A stretch of 64,000 nt of DNA from Micropterix aruncella. Taxonomy: Eukaryota; Arthropoda; Insecta; Lepidoptera; Micropterigidae. The stretch is taken from assembly GCA_944548615.1 (NCBI GenBank), contig OX155963.1, forward strand, positions 32,198,985 to 32,262,984. The letters run 5' to 3'. The notes below the pieces were generated by a model that was not told the origin of the DNA, made no database searches, and saw nothing but the letters and a program-made list of their open reading frames with translations. Positions 53,985-64,000 of the stretch are shown piece after piece. The position numbers and the translations under genes were made by a program. Positions within the stretch are counted from its first letter, which is position 1, and each line of letters begins with the position of its first letter.

Positions 53985-55401
53985 TTGCCTTTCATAGTAA
54001 GATCTTGGTTGCCAAATTGCAGTATGACGTTGAGCAATTCAATGCTCATGCAGTTTCGTCGGAATTAAATTTAGCGAGCTTAATTTAAATCACAGCTGTT
54101 CTGACAGAATCTATTTTCCCTTCGTTTTACAAGCGACCGAGGTCTTCAAATTGGAAGCAAAAATAGTTAAAATAGTCACAAAAAATCAACAATAGGGGAT
54201 ACCATAAAATTTTCCATGATTTTTCAAATATTGTGCCTATTTAAATTACTTAAAAAAGTAGAGCCTTATTGTCTGATTATTTTATATGGTCTTATATAAT
54301 AATACGTACTTTTAGTTTAAAATGCATAACGTAGATTTAATTTGATTATTTAACATTTTACTGACAATTTGAATATTACGATGAATAATTTTACTACGTA
54401 TCTTTTCAAATTACTAACTACTTCAAATATTAGGCTTCTATTTTGATTATTTATATTTATAGTTTGACAATCTAGTAGTTAATTCTTGACTACCTATGTA
54501 TGTTCAGTAAAGAGAAGTAACGAGACTTACTACCTAGCACAATTATTTTGACACGTCCAAGAGCGGTCTTTAGCCGTCAATTGGACACGACGAAAATGTA
54601 ATGTAATTTAAAATAAAAGCAGACACCTTTCCACAAAGTTCTATTTAATAAAACAACATTTTTCTGTACAGAACATAAAACTGGCATAACGAAAAATATA
54701 CTTTGTCTAATACTCTATTAAATTCCTGTTATTTTATAGGTAATTACATAATATTACGGTATGATATAGTTGTACATACATGATATACTTTAATACTCAT
54801 TTGTCATAATTTATTATTTACAAGACCATTTTTACACACATGCACAATTTACAAGAAAATAAAGTTATCATTATTATTATTGTTACAAAAATTGAAGAAG
54901 GGAAATTGAGCTGCCATAGTTATACGGCTAAACAATATAATACAAAAAAGGAATGTCAAAATAGAAAATTTAGCCAAAATGAACGCTGATAATAATTGAG
55001 TCTAATTTTGACTTTTGATATGCTAAAAAGGACGATGCTGCATTTTTAGCCAGTGTGTGTCTACACCTAAAAACCAGGAATATGCTTGAACAAGCTAGAA
55101 ACGTGCTACCCAAAACAAAAATATTCAAGTTTCTCGAAGGAAGGACTATCACAACATTCGCAGAAAGTCACCGCATACACCTACTTACAGCCCTATGGAG
55201 ATACTAAGCAACGATACAAAAATCATCGCATCATCAACCAAAACGATCCAGAATATACTAAATATAATGCTACTAAATTTACAGCCGCATTCACAATCGA
55301 TACTTAAGTAGTGCCTCATCTGAAGCGTGCCCTAACTTGGGCGATTACTATTCAGAAACAATACTTAAGTAGCTACTCAAGTTGGCCACTCGAGTGCGCC
55401 G
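53985..55401. other. Non-coding
   Basis: AT-rich. Between about 54860 and 55150 the minus strand has FLVFRCRHTLAKNAASSF followed by a stop and an (AAT)n-like run at 54870-54885. That could be the worn 3' end of another LINE, but the similarity is too weak to call. Nothing else is identifiable. Confidence 0.3.
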
Positions 55402-55655
55402 TTAACCGTTGGAATGCCAATACCACTGATCGGTGGTTTTTCTGTTGTGACAATTCACAGGCGGCCGATCTCCGTATTTATGCAATTATATGCGAGAAGA
55501 GTCGCCTTCATTAAATAAGCTACCGTTATATATTAGTATGCATGCACTAACACCGCTTCGCCGGAAGGTTGAAAATATGCTCAAACATCAAATATTCGAA
55601 GGTTGAAAACATGTCGTTTGAGTTTCATTCCCAAGGCTGGCTATTTAAGGGTTAA
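55402..55655 (+). repeat. TTAA-bounded repeat, copy 2
   Basis: Begins TTAACCGTTGGAATGCC and ends TATTTAAGGGTTAA, with CCACTGATCGGTGG and GGTTGAAAACATG inside. It follows the copy at 24917-25157 in order, with a short extra segment around 55560-55600 in which GGTTGAAAA-ATG is repeated. TTAA marks both edges. Confidence 0.6.
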
Positions 55656-56275
55656 GGGACACATCTTCCACATACCCAATGTTAACTGATAATGTAAGCT
55701 TTCAACAATCCCCTTGAAACGGTAATCGAATGTCAGTCACAGACAGCTGACGAGTGGGTTATTTCAACCATAGAGCACAATCATTTTGTAGACAATGGAA
55801 ATTATCTAGACCGTGTAATAGTAATGAAGCAGATTCGAAGTAGAAATGAATCCAATTGCTTGACAGTCCCTTGAGTGCATACTCAATGAAGGGAGGACTT
55901 AACTAATGACTATGAATAGAAATTTTGAGGGTGGTACTTGAGGGTCACTGGAATGAGGGTTCCCTTAAGGTGTACATAAGTATCGACTGTGAAACAGGGC
56001 TGTTAGTGCCCACAGAATCATTCCTACTTTCTTATATTGGCTCTAAGTTGCTAGTTGATTAATTTAACTATCCCTTCCTTTCTTAAAGGCTCCTAGACGT
56101 TAAAAATGTGGTCCCTGGTGTATACGGTCTATCATCTCAGGAGAATTCCTGGCTGTGGTAGAACAATTAATTCATTTATTCATTCAAGTATGTGTCGATA
56201 CCTAAAATCCAGCATTGTCCTTTCTATGCCTCATATTTACTCCTATCTGTTCATTAGTTCAAATTATTAATTTAA
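55656..56275. other. Non-coding, downstream of the host exon
   Basis: No repeat or gene recognised. If the exon at 56276-56950 is the terminal coding exon, this side would be its 3' UTR. On the minus strand an AATAAA is seen near 56180, within AATGAATAAATGAATT. Confidence 0.35.
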
Positions 56276-56950
56276 TCAACCTTCGTTCGCTGGCAGATAT
56301 TGATCGCCAAACAGTATCTCCGAACCGGGCGGTATTGATTTGACATCGCTCAAGAAATAATTAGCGAAATTGAATATGCTAGATTGGCTGTCGCGGGGCG
56401 ATTGTATATTGTCCGTGGACGCAAAGCTCTTGATGTTGTACGGATCGTGTTGCGGGCTAGCGGTTGCGCTCAACGATTTCTGCGGCAATGACGGCGTCAA
56501 AGTCGAAAATTCCTCTTCTGATTTTGCAGCGTTGGGTTCAGCGGGCTGCGACGGAATTTCGTTCTCCGCGACGCTATATGGGTCCGTCAAGTAATCGCCA
56601 TATAACGAATTCGTCGGGATTGCCGCATCGACTTCCGCTTGGGCGCGTAAATACTCTTCCGACAGCTCGTTGCTTATACCCATGTCGACGCTGCATCCTC
56701 TGTGTAAACCCGTCTCGATATCGTCTTCTATCACGATATTTTGCGAGGCGTTTTCTTGCACTTGAGTCGGGGTTTCCGTTTGGGGAAGTAAGCATGGATA
56801 ATTGATGTTCGCTGGAAGTGAAGTGGTCAGCGCCGTTAGAGGTACAGTCTTTGGTTGTTCTTGCGGCTTCGGGCAAAGAATTGGATACGGTTGAAAGTTC
56901 TGCGTTTGGGATACGGGCACTCCAGCCACTCCAATGGGTGTAGATACCAT
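56276..56950 (-). CDS. Host gene exon, probably the last coding exon (unrecognised)
   Basis: The minus strand has a splice acceptor (TTTTTCTTTCAG) ending at 56951, then 224 codons to a TGA at 56278-56276. The product is low in complexity and rich in P, S, Q and E: MVSTPIGVAGVPVSQTQNF, NIVIEDDIETGLHRGCSVD, SNELSEEYLRAQAEVDAAIP, and near the end SSIFNFANYFLSDVKSIPP. Acidic patches suggest a regulatory or scaffolding protein. Phase 0 at the acceptor agrees with the donor of the exon at 62551-62768. The final AAG-GTTGAT could instead be a weak donor, in which case more exons follow. I cannot name the gene. Confidence 0.7.
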   Translation of the reverse strand: MVSTPIGVAGVPVSQTQNFQPYPILCPKPQEQPKTVPLTALTTSLPANINYPCLLPQTETPTQVQENASQNIVIEDDIETGLHRGCSVDMGISNELSEEYLRAQAEVDAAIPTNSLYGDYLTDPYSVAENEIPSQPAEPNAAKSEEEFSTLTPSLPQKSLSATASPQHDPYNIKSFASTDNIQSPRDSQSSIFNFANYFLSDVKSIPPGSEILFGDQYLPANEG

Positions 56951-57235
56951 CTGAAAGAAAAATAATCAATATTAAGCGGTGTCTCGGGTGCCGACTTCCA
57001 GCTGTACAAAAAATGCATGTTGCCAGTTGCCATCTAACAGCAGGCACCTGGAAAAATAACTAAATTGCAACTATTTCTCTTTACCTCTTCAACACCATGA
57101 TAGTCTGGATCTCTATTTCTCAAGCGAGCATTTATTTATTTATTTAGGTTTACAGAAAACTTACAGATAGTAAATACTTGATAGGGTATTTGCAAAACTT
57201 ATTTACACAAAACTAATTTACGGGCATATGAAAAG

Positions 57236-57295
57236 TTTTCAATTGTTTGCCCTTGTTTTCAATTGTTTGCCCTTGTTTTCAATTGTTTGACCTTG
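57236..57295 (+). repeat. Three tandem 20-bp units at the LINE 5' edge
   Basis: TTTTCAATTGTTTGCCCTTG occurs at 57236-57255 and 57256-57275, and with one change at 57276-57295. A partial TTTGCCCTTA follows. The array meets the first codons of the LINE reading frame, and its translation supplies the spurious start of that frame. Confidence 0.9.
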
Positions 57296-60200
57296 TTTGC
57301 CCTTACTGTCAAAAGAAATATAAACGTCTGGCATGGCTAAACAAGCACATTGCTGGGCATGATGATAGCGACGCTGCACAGCAGTGTCTTAAACCATCGC
57401 AAGGAGTCACGGACAGAGTCGAACCTCACACGTCCCTAGACTCCACATCTGCCCGCAGTTTGTCACCCGACCGGTCTCCACGACCTGCGCCAATCATATC
57501 TTTCCCTCCTCTAAAATTCCCTTCACTTGCAAAAGAGGATTGGGAATTTCACAATAGTAATTTTACTTCAATCCTTGACCACTCTGTGAACCGTAATGCC
57601 CCTGCCAGTGTTCAACTGTCGTCCTTCCAGGTGGCGGTCCATGAATACTTCTCGGGTGTTTACCCAAAATCTACCCATGTTGACCCGGTTCACAGAGAAA
57701 ACGCATTCAAAGCAAAGCTCCGTAGGCAGAAGCGGCTACTTCGTCGCCAGCTACGTGAAGCCAAGAAAGCCGGAGATAAGGCCCTCTGCCACAACTTCTC
57801 GCGCGCGTACCGCTCTATACTCAAACTGATACAGAGCGTAGCAACGCAAAACAACAAGCGCAAAGAAGCATTTCTCAAGTCCAAAGAGGAATCCCGGTTT
57901 GACAAAAACCGTTTTAACTACAGTAAAAAGGTTTTGTCTGCCGCTAAGGGCACAATCCAAATCCCGGAAGAAATGGCCAAGGAATACTTTTCGACCACTT
58001 ATGAGGATCCAATGCGGCTCCATACGTACAGCCCTCCTCCGGACATTAAACCTCCGCACCTGCCTACAGTAGCTTTCGCCTCTCAACCCCCATCTCTAGA
58101 CGAGATTTTAAATCAAATAAAAAGGAAGCCGTCGGGCTCTACTCCAGGTCCCGATGGTATTCCCTACTTAGTGTATAAAAAGTGCCCCTGCCTTCTGCAA
58201 TATTTAGGATCCATCTTCCGACATATATGGAATAGCGGTGTAGTCCCACAGAATTTCGGCCGAGCGACAGTCATCTTAATTCCGAAGGTCCCAGTTTGCA
58301 CCGGACCAAAGGACGCTCGGCCCATTGCTCTGACAGATACTGTGGCCAAAATCTTTTTTGGCATAGTCCACATGAGGATGAGCGAATTCATGCACCGGAA
58401 CGAGTACCTTGGAGTGTCAGTACAAAAAGGCTTCATGCGTGGCGTCTCACGCTGCCTCGAGCACAATTCTCTCTTGGCTGCTGCCATTAAGGATGCGAGA
58501 CAGCACGAACGCCAAATCAATGTATGCTGGCTCGACCTAGAAAATGCCTTTGGGTCAGTTCGGCACAGTCTCCTCCACTTTGCGCTCCGCTGGTACAACT
58601 TCCCACCTGTGGTGCGTGACATTGTAGCCTCCTACTACAACTGTCTGACGTTCCATGTCAAAATGCAAGAATGGACTACCCGCTCTATATCGTATTCAAT
58701 TGGACTGTTTCAGGGCTGTTGCCTTTCTCCGACGATATTCAATATTGTTTTCAATATACTGCTGGAAAGCCTGACCCAGTTCGACAAGAAGTGGGGTTAC
58801 CGTTTTAAAACAGACGGCCAATACACATCGTCGTGCCTCGCTTTTGCCGACGACCTAACTTTTATCACCAGGAGCCCCAAGCAGCTTTCCCTGCTATTAC
58901 AGAAAGTGGAGCTGTTCTGCGACTGGTCAGGCTGTATAAAAGTGAAGCCCTCCAAATGTTTTTGCCTTGGACTCGCCCGCATAGGCACAAAATTTACGTC
59001 CTATGACCCAAAATTGGTCTATAAGGGCTCTATTATCTCCCTTATAGACCCAAATAACCACTTCAAATTTCTTGGCAGGAAAATCACCTGCCAGGGAAAA
59101 GACCTCTCTGGCGATCATGTTATAGAAAATTTCAGTAGTTGCCTGGAAAAGATAGATGCACTGCTAATTTCTGGCCCTCGTAAGGCTTGGATCTATGACA
59201 ACTATCTAACTTCACATTTGTCATGGCCCTTTCTTATTTACGATTTCACCAAAACCCAACTGTCTCGTCTGGATGCACTGGTGACAGCTAGTCTAAAATC
59301 CTGGTTGTCCTTAGCCAAACCAGCTGACCCCTCGACTCTCTTCAGGTCCAAACACAATTTTGGGCTAGCTCTAAAACTGCCCTCTCTGCTCTACGCCAAC
59401 TCCAGAATAACCAAAAATTCGATTTTAAGCAATTCCAAGGATCCGGCAATATCGAAGCACCTAGTAAGTGGCCGTAGTGAGTCAAATGATCTACAAGCCC
59501 GCGTTGACTTCCACAAAAAGTTCCTTACTGGAATCAGCCAGAATGGCACTGGTCTGGGGTATGGCAGTACAACCATGAGCGATGTGGACTTGAAGAAGTC
59601 TCTCTTGCGGGGAGATTACGACAGCAATAGTATGGCTCACGCTATTGGCCGTCAATGCCAGAATGATTGGACAACAATTGGAGACTTTTGCATTCCTCCT
59701 CCAATGCATTGGAAAGTAATGTTGTATGACTGGACGCCAGAGATGCTGAAATTTTATTTAAATGCCTTTCAGCATACACTTCCAGACCCCAGTAACCTCG
59801 CTCGTTGGAGCTATGCCGAGGATAGTTCATGTCCCCTTTGTAGCAACACCCCTTACACAGCTATATCAAGGACGGTACACTTACCGCCACGACAAAGTCC
59901 TTGCTGTTATTCGCGAGGTACTTAGCCTCTCAGTGGCTCGTGCAAACAAGGGTTTGACAGTATCCTCCAAACCCCCAGTACAGTTTGTGCGGGTTGGCTC
60001 TAAAGGCAAAAAACATCTCACTGCAAAACCTTTCTCAATAATCGAGAAAGCTTCAGATTGGATTATGGAGGTCGATTCGGTCTCTAAGCAGTATAAATTC
60101 CCTGAAAGTCTCGGATGTACAGCCCTGCGTCCAGATATAACTCTTTACTCTCTATCTCGGAAGATGGTTCTTATCGTAGAGTTAACTGTTCCATGGGAAT

Positions 60201-60553
60201 CAAATATCCCAAAAGACCACGAGTACAAATTAAATAAATACCATGACCTCGCAAATGCCGTCACCCGGAACGGCTTCACTGTTCACCTTCACGCGGTGGA
60301 AGTAGGCGCTCGTGGCCTGCCAGCCAAATCTTTGTTCCACCTTTTTAAAGATCTTGGTCTCTCCAGGAAAATAATCAACTCTTTTCTAGAAAAAATATCT
60401 AAAACTGCGACTTCTGCATCTCAAATTCTATGGCTTCGAAGGGGGAGTGAATGGGTGGTAAGGTCAACGCTCACATGTGGCAAGACAGCTGTCCTAAACC
60501 TACCACCGCCGGTCGTTAGTCCGGAATCCGCCCTTCACCTCCCGGAAGTGTAA
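57247..60553 (+). pseudogene. LINE ORF with C2H2 finger, reverse transcriptase and restriction-like endonuclease
   Basis: The frame from 57247 has no ATG before a C2H2 zinc finger (C18/C21/H34/H38), so the 5' end is lost. The reverse transcriptase follows: PSGSTPGPDGIPYLVYKK, ARPIALTDTVAKIFF, QKGFMRGVSRC, VCWLDLENAFGSVRH, GLFQGCCLSPTIFN and FADDLTFI (about residues 290-560). A CPLC at about residue 860 begins the zinc knuckle, but a deletion and frameshift near 59855-59880 removes the H and last C. The second frame (to 60553) contains RPDITLY, KMVLIVELTVPWE and LNKYHDLA, the PD...E and KY core of the restriction-like endonuclease seen in R2, NeSL and Hero-type LINEs. It could not act as one protein in this state. 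Confidence 0.88.
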
Positions 60554-60861
60554 TAATTATATATGATGGGCCCGATTTTTGGTCGGTGAATTCCATGGCA
60601 GCTCCGTTTGTATTTTATTTTATCTTGCATCAACTTATATTAGAAATAGAAATAACATGAATAAGTTGATGGTATATACAGCACAAATGAATAATTAGAT
60701 ATTATTGTTTATAATATATGTATAATGATTTAATAAAAGGGTATGGTATAATAGTGAGGTAATAGGTAATAGTGAGGTAGTAGGATAACAGTTACTTAAA
60801 TTTTAAGAAGTAAGAGATTTTATTGATTCTTTAATTAAATTCACAGAATCATTATATTTGT
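60554..60861 (+). other. Probable 3' UTR of the LINE
   Basis: AT-rich with AATAAAAGG near 60732 and short GTGAGGTA duplications near 60755-60785. No clear poly(A) or target duplication was found, so the 3' edge of the LINE is uncertain. Confidence 0.35.
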
Positions 60862-60913
60862 TTGTTTCTAATCTCCATTGTGATATTTCACAACGGGTGG
60901 GTTTATTATCATA
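60862..60913 (-). mobile_element. tRNA SINE, 3' part
   Basis: TTTGTTTGTTTC through ACAACGGGTGGGTTTATTATC is the minus-strand 3' end of the same SINE as at 1500-1772. It is cut at ATTATCATA (60905-60913), which recurs at 62116-62124 where the rest of the SINE begins. Confidence 0.75.
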
Positions 60914-62115
60914 AGTATATATATCCTCCTAGCCGTGTTCGGCCATATCAACTGCATTATGGACTTATGGACACAATCGATGTAATTATATATTCTGATA
61001 TATTATTCAATCTTAATTAAGCACATTCATTGAATATAAAAATAAAAAGGTTTTTTTTTACTTTAATTAGGCTAATTGTTACGTAAGTTGTTTTACTTAT
61101 TTCAATTATTTACTCTGACCCGCCTAGATACGGGACATTTAAGTCCTAGTTAGGTGGGCACTGAGCATTAGCTGCATTTCGGTGTTCAATTTTTCCGAGT
61201 TACTTATAACATTGATAACAATGGGGCTAAATGTACAAGCAAATAAATGAATAAAGTATTAAAAAAAAAAAAAAAAAATTATACTGCATGGCCGCCGGTG
61301 GTCGGGCCTTTAGCTCGTCGCGCATGGCATCTAAGTCTAGCAGCTTCTTCTTTTCAAAATCATCTACATTGCCCTGTACTAGCAGTCTCCATCCTGGACG
61401 ATCTTCCGCTTTACGCTCCTACTGAGAGGGCTCAATGTTGCACCTTTTCATATGCCTCTTTTGAGCATCCTTGTATCTGAGGAGTTGGCCGCCTCGTTTC
61501 CGCTTGCTGTTCTTGAGTTCAGAGTAAAAGATACGCTTTGCCACTCTACCATCAGCCATACAGGAGACATGTCCGTACCATCTCAGCTGTCGTCGTATCA
61601 TGTATGTTTCTATTTCGCTGACTTTAGCACGTCGAAGAACTTCCGTGTTCCTCACACGGTCCGACCACTTGATGTTCATTAAGTCGCGTAGGCATCGAAG
61701 GTGGAATTTCTCAAGTGCGCGAATGGTATGGGCACCATGTCCCTGACGAGTAGAGGAGGTTTGGGAGGATGATCGCCATGTAGACAAACACTTTTGTTCC
61801 CAGCTTGATGTAGTGTGAGCTGAAGACTTTGCTAGGGAGTTTACTGAAAGCTGCAGAAGCAGCTCCTATCCTCCCGTTCAGTTCAGAGTCAAGGTCACAT
61901 TTTGCTGTTATAGTGGTGCTACCAAGGTATTTGAATTTGTCCACTTGCTTCAGAACAGTCTCTCCGAGTTTGATCGATAGAGGTTTTTCATTAAGTGTGT
62001 TGGCTATTACTTCGGTTTTCTTCACACTGATTTTTAGGCTGAAGTTCTTAGATGATACGTCGAGGTTAGTCATTAACCTCCCAGTATTAACATGCCATCT
62101 GGGCTTTCGGCTACG
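60914..62115 (-). mobile_element. 5'-truncated LINE inserted in a SINE
   Basis: The 1202-bp minus-strand insert is flanked by an exact 9-bp duplication ATTATCATA (60905-60913 and 62116-62124). Its frames give [65 protein letters not shown] and [20 protein letters not shown]. They end with [30 protein letters not shown] and a stop. This is the region after the reverse transcriptase of a common invertebrate LINE group. A frameshift lies near 61750 and a stop near 61425. The 3' UTR carries a T run (A run on the plus strand, 61260-61277) and ends in AGGAGGATATATATA. Confidence 0.82.
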
Positions 62116-62335
62116 ATTATCATATGACAATCTTTTACAACCAATCCTTCTATGTAGTGTTTATATGTATGTGTACCTGAAACATGTGTGTAAGTGTGTG
62201 TCTTGTTATTGTATTCACTCGAAAGGATTGAAATGCGATTCTTTTAATTCTATCCTAACGGAAAATGGTGACCCAGCCGGGAATCGAACCCAGAATCTCA
62301 CAATGTAAGATCACGCGACCTAACTGAGTGCCGGG
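62116..62335 (-). mobile_element. tRNA SINE, 5' part
   Basis: From the head at 62335 (B box GGTTCGATTCC at about 62291-62281) the minus strand follows the SINE body seen at 1772-1500, including ACACACTTACACACATGTT. The head has lost about 12 bases around the A box (GTTAGGTCGCG preserved). The rest of the SINE continues at 60913 after the LINE insertion. Confidence 0.8.
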
Positions 62336-62550
62336 TAAAATATGTCTAACCCCTTACATGTGGCATCAAAAACGCGACACATACTGGTGAGAAATCTATT
62401 TGACAAGACATTGCTACTGTAAGTGAGAACAGAAAAAGTATGAGAGCTCCTCGTTAGTGCGTTGGCACACGAAATTGAACATTTGCTTGACTAGCTGGGC
62501 TGTCTATTCGATTGTGTATGACGTATGTGTTTGATCCATTTGAAGCTTAC
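62336..62550. other. Intronic sequence next to a donor
   Basis: No repeat recognised. It leads to the GTAAGC donor at 62550-62545 on the minus strand. Confidence 0.4.
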
Positions 62551-62768
62551 CTGTCCAAGATGTGAGAACAGCGGCGAATGCGAAAACTGTGGCACTATCG
62601 GCGGCTGAAGAATAATAGATGCTCCCTTCTGGCTTGTGATTCTGACCGAACCAGGATCATTTCCCATAGAGTTCGTTTGGGAAACTGGCTGGCTGGCCTG
62701 CGGATTCCCTAAAGGCGGAGTTTGAGGTGACTGCGGAGGTTGAACTGCTTCTTGTTTTTGAGGCAGCG
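62551..62768 (-). CDS. Host gene internal exon (unrecognised)
   Basis: On the minus strand the acceptor TTATTTTAG ends at 62769 and the donor CAG|GTAAGC follows 62551. The 218-base exon completes one codon and encodes 72 residues: LPQKQEAVQPPQSPQTPPLG, QPVSQTNSMGNDPGSV, KGASIILQPPIVPQFSHSPL, ending FSHLGQ in phase 0. This joins in frame to the exon at 56950. The product is rich in P, Q and S, consistent with a disordered regulatory region. It belongs with the downstream exon by phase, strand and composition, but I cannot name the protein. Confidence 0.7.
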
Positions 62769-63900
62769 CTAAAATAACATTTAATATATATGAATTACTT
62801 TGGAACCAGCCAAACGTCACAATCAAGAGATATTGAGAGATAATCAAGTAAATTGATATCCTTATTGAGAGATATTGATAGCATAATCAAGAGATATTGA
62901 TATCCTTATTGAGAGAGAATTGTATGATATTAAGAAATTCTAATTGTCATTTTATTACAACTATTTTATTTTCTCTCCGATAATTGATTGTATTTTGTAT
63001 TTTTGGGACCAAACAATTATATATTTGATGACAATTCTATTGATAATTCTCACATCAAAGTGTTCTAAAGTAAGTTAGCATTTAAATACTTTTTTTACTA
63101 TATTAGGTCACCTGGTTGCCTTTGTACTTTCAAGTATCTAATACACTTACTATAAATCATGGGGAAGCATTTAGTACCGATATTTGGAATTATTTTAATC
63201 TTAACCAGCTATTCTTTTTAAATATGTTTATTTCAAATCAGTTGATAGGAATTCCTACACTTGATTATGTCAAAAACTAAGAAAAATAACAAGTATAATA
63301 TTTAAATATATACCTATTAAGGTATAAGGTATGAACGTCGGTATTGCAAGGTATGAACGTTGAACATCCAAGCGCAGATTTTCTAGGTTATATAGAGGAA
63401 ACAACATTTTCCAATATTTATAATCAAAATTCTTACATAATTTCGTAAAATTTTCATGTGGACAATATATCATATGGGAAGAATTTCACAAATTATCATA
63501 CGGGAAGATATTTTAAAGAAAAAACACAAATACAAACAGTAATAATAATAATAGTCAATAGTTAATAGTTAGAAGAAAAAAAACGCAATTGTAAAATAGT
63601 CAATAATAGAAAGAATAAGGAATAATAATAGTCAACTAGGTCAATAGAGCTGCGAAAAATTGATATTGTCAAAAACCTCGATGCTATAAATGGGGTGTTT
63701 AATCAAAATACCCTGTACCTTTTTCTTAAAGTGAACCTCCCCAAGGCCCCTATTCAAAGTATTGTGTACTAATGTCTAAGCAACTATGTTAATCAAGAGC
63801 AATAATTTAAAAAAATAAAAAGACGACTGCCCTTACAAAGAGTGAACTGTTGTATTTAGAATAATTACAAAAAAATAATTCGCGCTGAAAAGCACGTTTT
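62769..63900. other. Non-coding, probably upstream intron
   Basis: Near the acceptor, about 40 bases are tandemly duplicated (ATTGATATCCTTATTGAGAG at 62850 and 62898). The rest is AT-rich, with an AAT-rich run near 63540-63640. No further exon was recognised. Confidence 0.4.
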
Positions 63901-63910
63901 GTAAGAGAAT

Positions 63911-64000
63911 AAAGTTCGCGCTCTGCCCTGCAGCAGGTACCGCCATGACAAAGTTCTCGCTGTTATTCGCGAGGTAATTAGTCTCTCAGTGGCTCGTGCC
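63911..64000 (+). mobile_element. Second copy of the restriction-like-endonuclease LINE (window edge)
   Basis: From TACCGCCATGACAAAG (63938) to the end, the sequence matches 59882-59942 at about nine bases in ten (GCTGTTATTCGCGAGGTA, CTCTCAGTGGCTCGTGC). It encodes YRHDKVLAVIREVISLSVAR, the start of the region before the endonuclease. Weaker similarity extends left to about 63911. The copy appears 5'-truncated near the zinc knuckle and continues beyond the window. Confidence 0.8.

Larger units (their letters stand above)
56951..62550 (-). other. Host intron of about 5.6 kb filled with retroelements
   Basis: Bounded by a GTAAGC donor at 62550 and a TTCTTTCAG acceptor ending at 56951 on the minus strand. 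Inside are a restriction-like-endonuclease LINE on the plus strand (57236 to about 60860), a minus-strand tRNA SINE (62335-60862, split) and a minus-strand LINE within that SINE (62115-60914). Confidence 0.65.

Noticed and set aside
56464..57047. Antisense frames over the host exon
   Set aside because: They are shadows of the minus-strand exon, which has splice signals and phase agreement in its favour.
58164..58622. 152-codon minus-strand frame in the LINE
   Set aside because: It lies opposite the reverse transcriptase and is explained by that coding sequence.
61247..61278. Poly(A) tail at 61260-61277 as the 3' end of the restriction-like-endonuclease LINE
   Set aside because: An AATAAA precedes the A run, but the run lies inside the minus-strand LINE insert whose edges are fixed by the 9-bp duplication, so it is read as a T run in that element's 3' UTR.

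Overview
The window looks like insect chromosomal DNA, and Lepidoptera is my best guess. It is AT-rich, intron-bearing and crowded with fragments of non-LTR retrotransposons (LINEs), SINEs and small DNA transposons. Several repeat types are ones I associate with moths and butterflies: a tRNA-headed SINE, repeats that open with ACTAGCTTCTGCCCGCGG or ACTAGCTGACCCGTGCCC, and Jockey/CR1-like LINEs with 3' ends of simple repeats. There is no bacterial-style operon, no CRISPR array and no sequence I recognise as a virus.

Layout. 1-6 kb: a SINE nested in an older repeat, a truncated copy of a 665-bp non-coding repeat (called R1 here), a Tc1-like transposase remnant, and a TTAA-flanked element inside another repeat. 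6-16 kb: LINE and Tc1 scraps, an inverted-repeat element, R1 and other repeat copies. 17-24.6 kb: two head-to-tail R1 copies, then a decayed Jockey/CR1-type LINE split by a 2.84-kb DNA transposon (14-bp inverted ends, TGCA target duplication). 24.6-34.2 kb: TTAA-bounded repeat, LINE fragments, a second DNA transposon (CACTG ends, TAA duplication, eroded transposase-like reading frames) and a LINE inserted in a LINE. 34-47 kb: mostly non-coding, with a 5S rRNA-derived sequence, a hAT-type element in a palindrome, a (TA)n tract running into a 200-base assembly gap, and two large fold-back sequences. 47.2-47.9 kb: an R1 copy with a perfect 18-bp target duplication. 48.4-54 kb: the only near-intact LINE, with ORF1 (PHD finger and coiled coil) and ORF2 (endonuclease and reverse transcriptase). 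56-62.8 kb: two exons of an unrecognised host gene on the minus strand. Their 5.6-kb intron carries a LINE with a restriction-like endonuclease on the plus strand, a tRNA SINE, and a third LINE inserted in that SINE. The window ends in a second copy of the restriction-like-endonuclease LINE.

How the parts relate. The only host coding sequence I can support is the two-exon piece near 56.3-62.8 kb. Almost everything else is mobile DNA at various stages of decay. Its main interest is a stack of nested insertions whose target duplications are still readable, so insertion order can be inferred. The best candidates for under-described biology are the R1 family, the two DNA transposons with transposase-like proteins I cannot place with certainty, the paired fold-backs, and a long stop-free frame between the two ORFs of the intact LINE.
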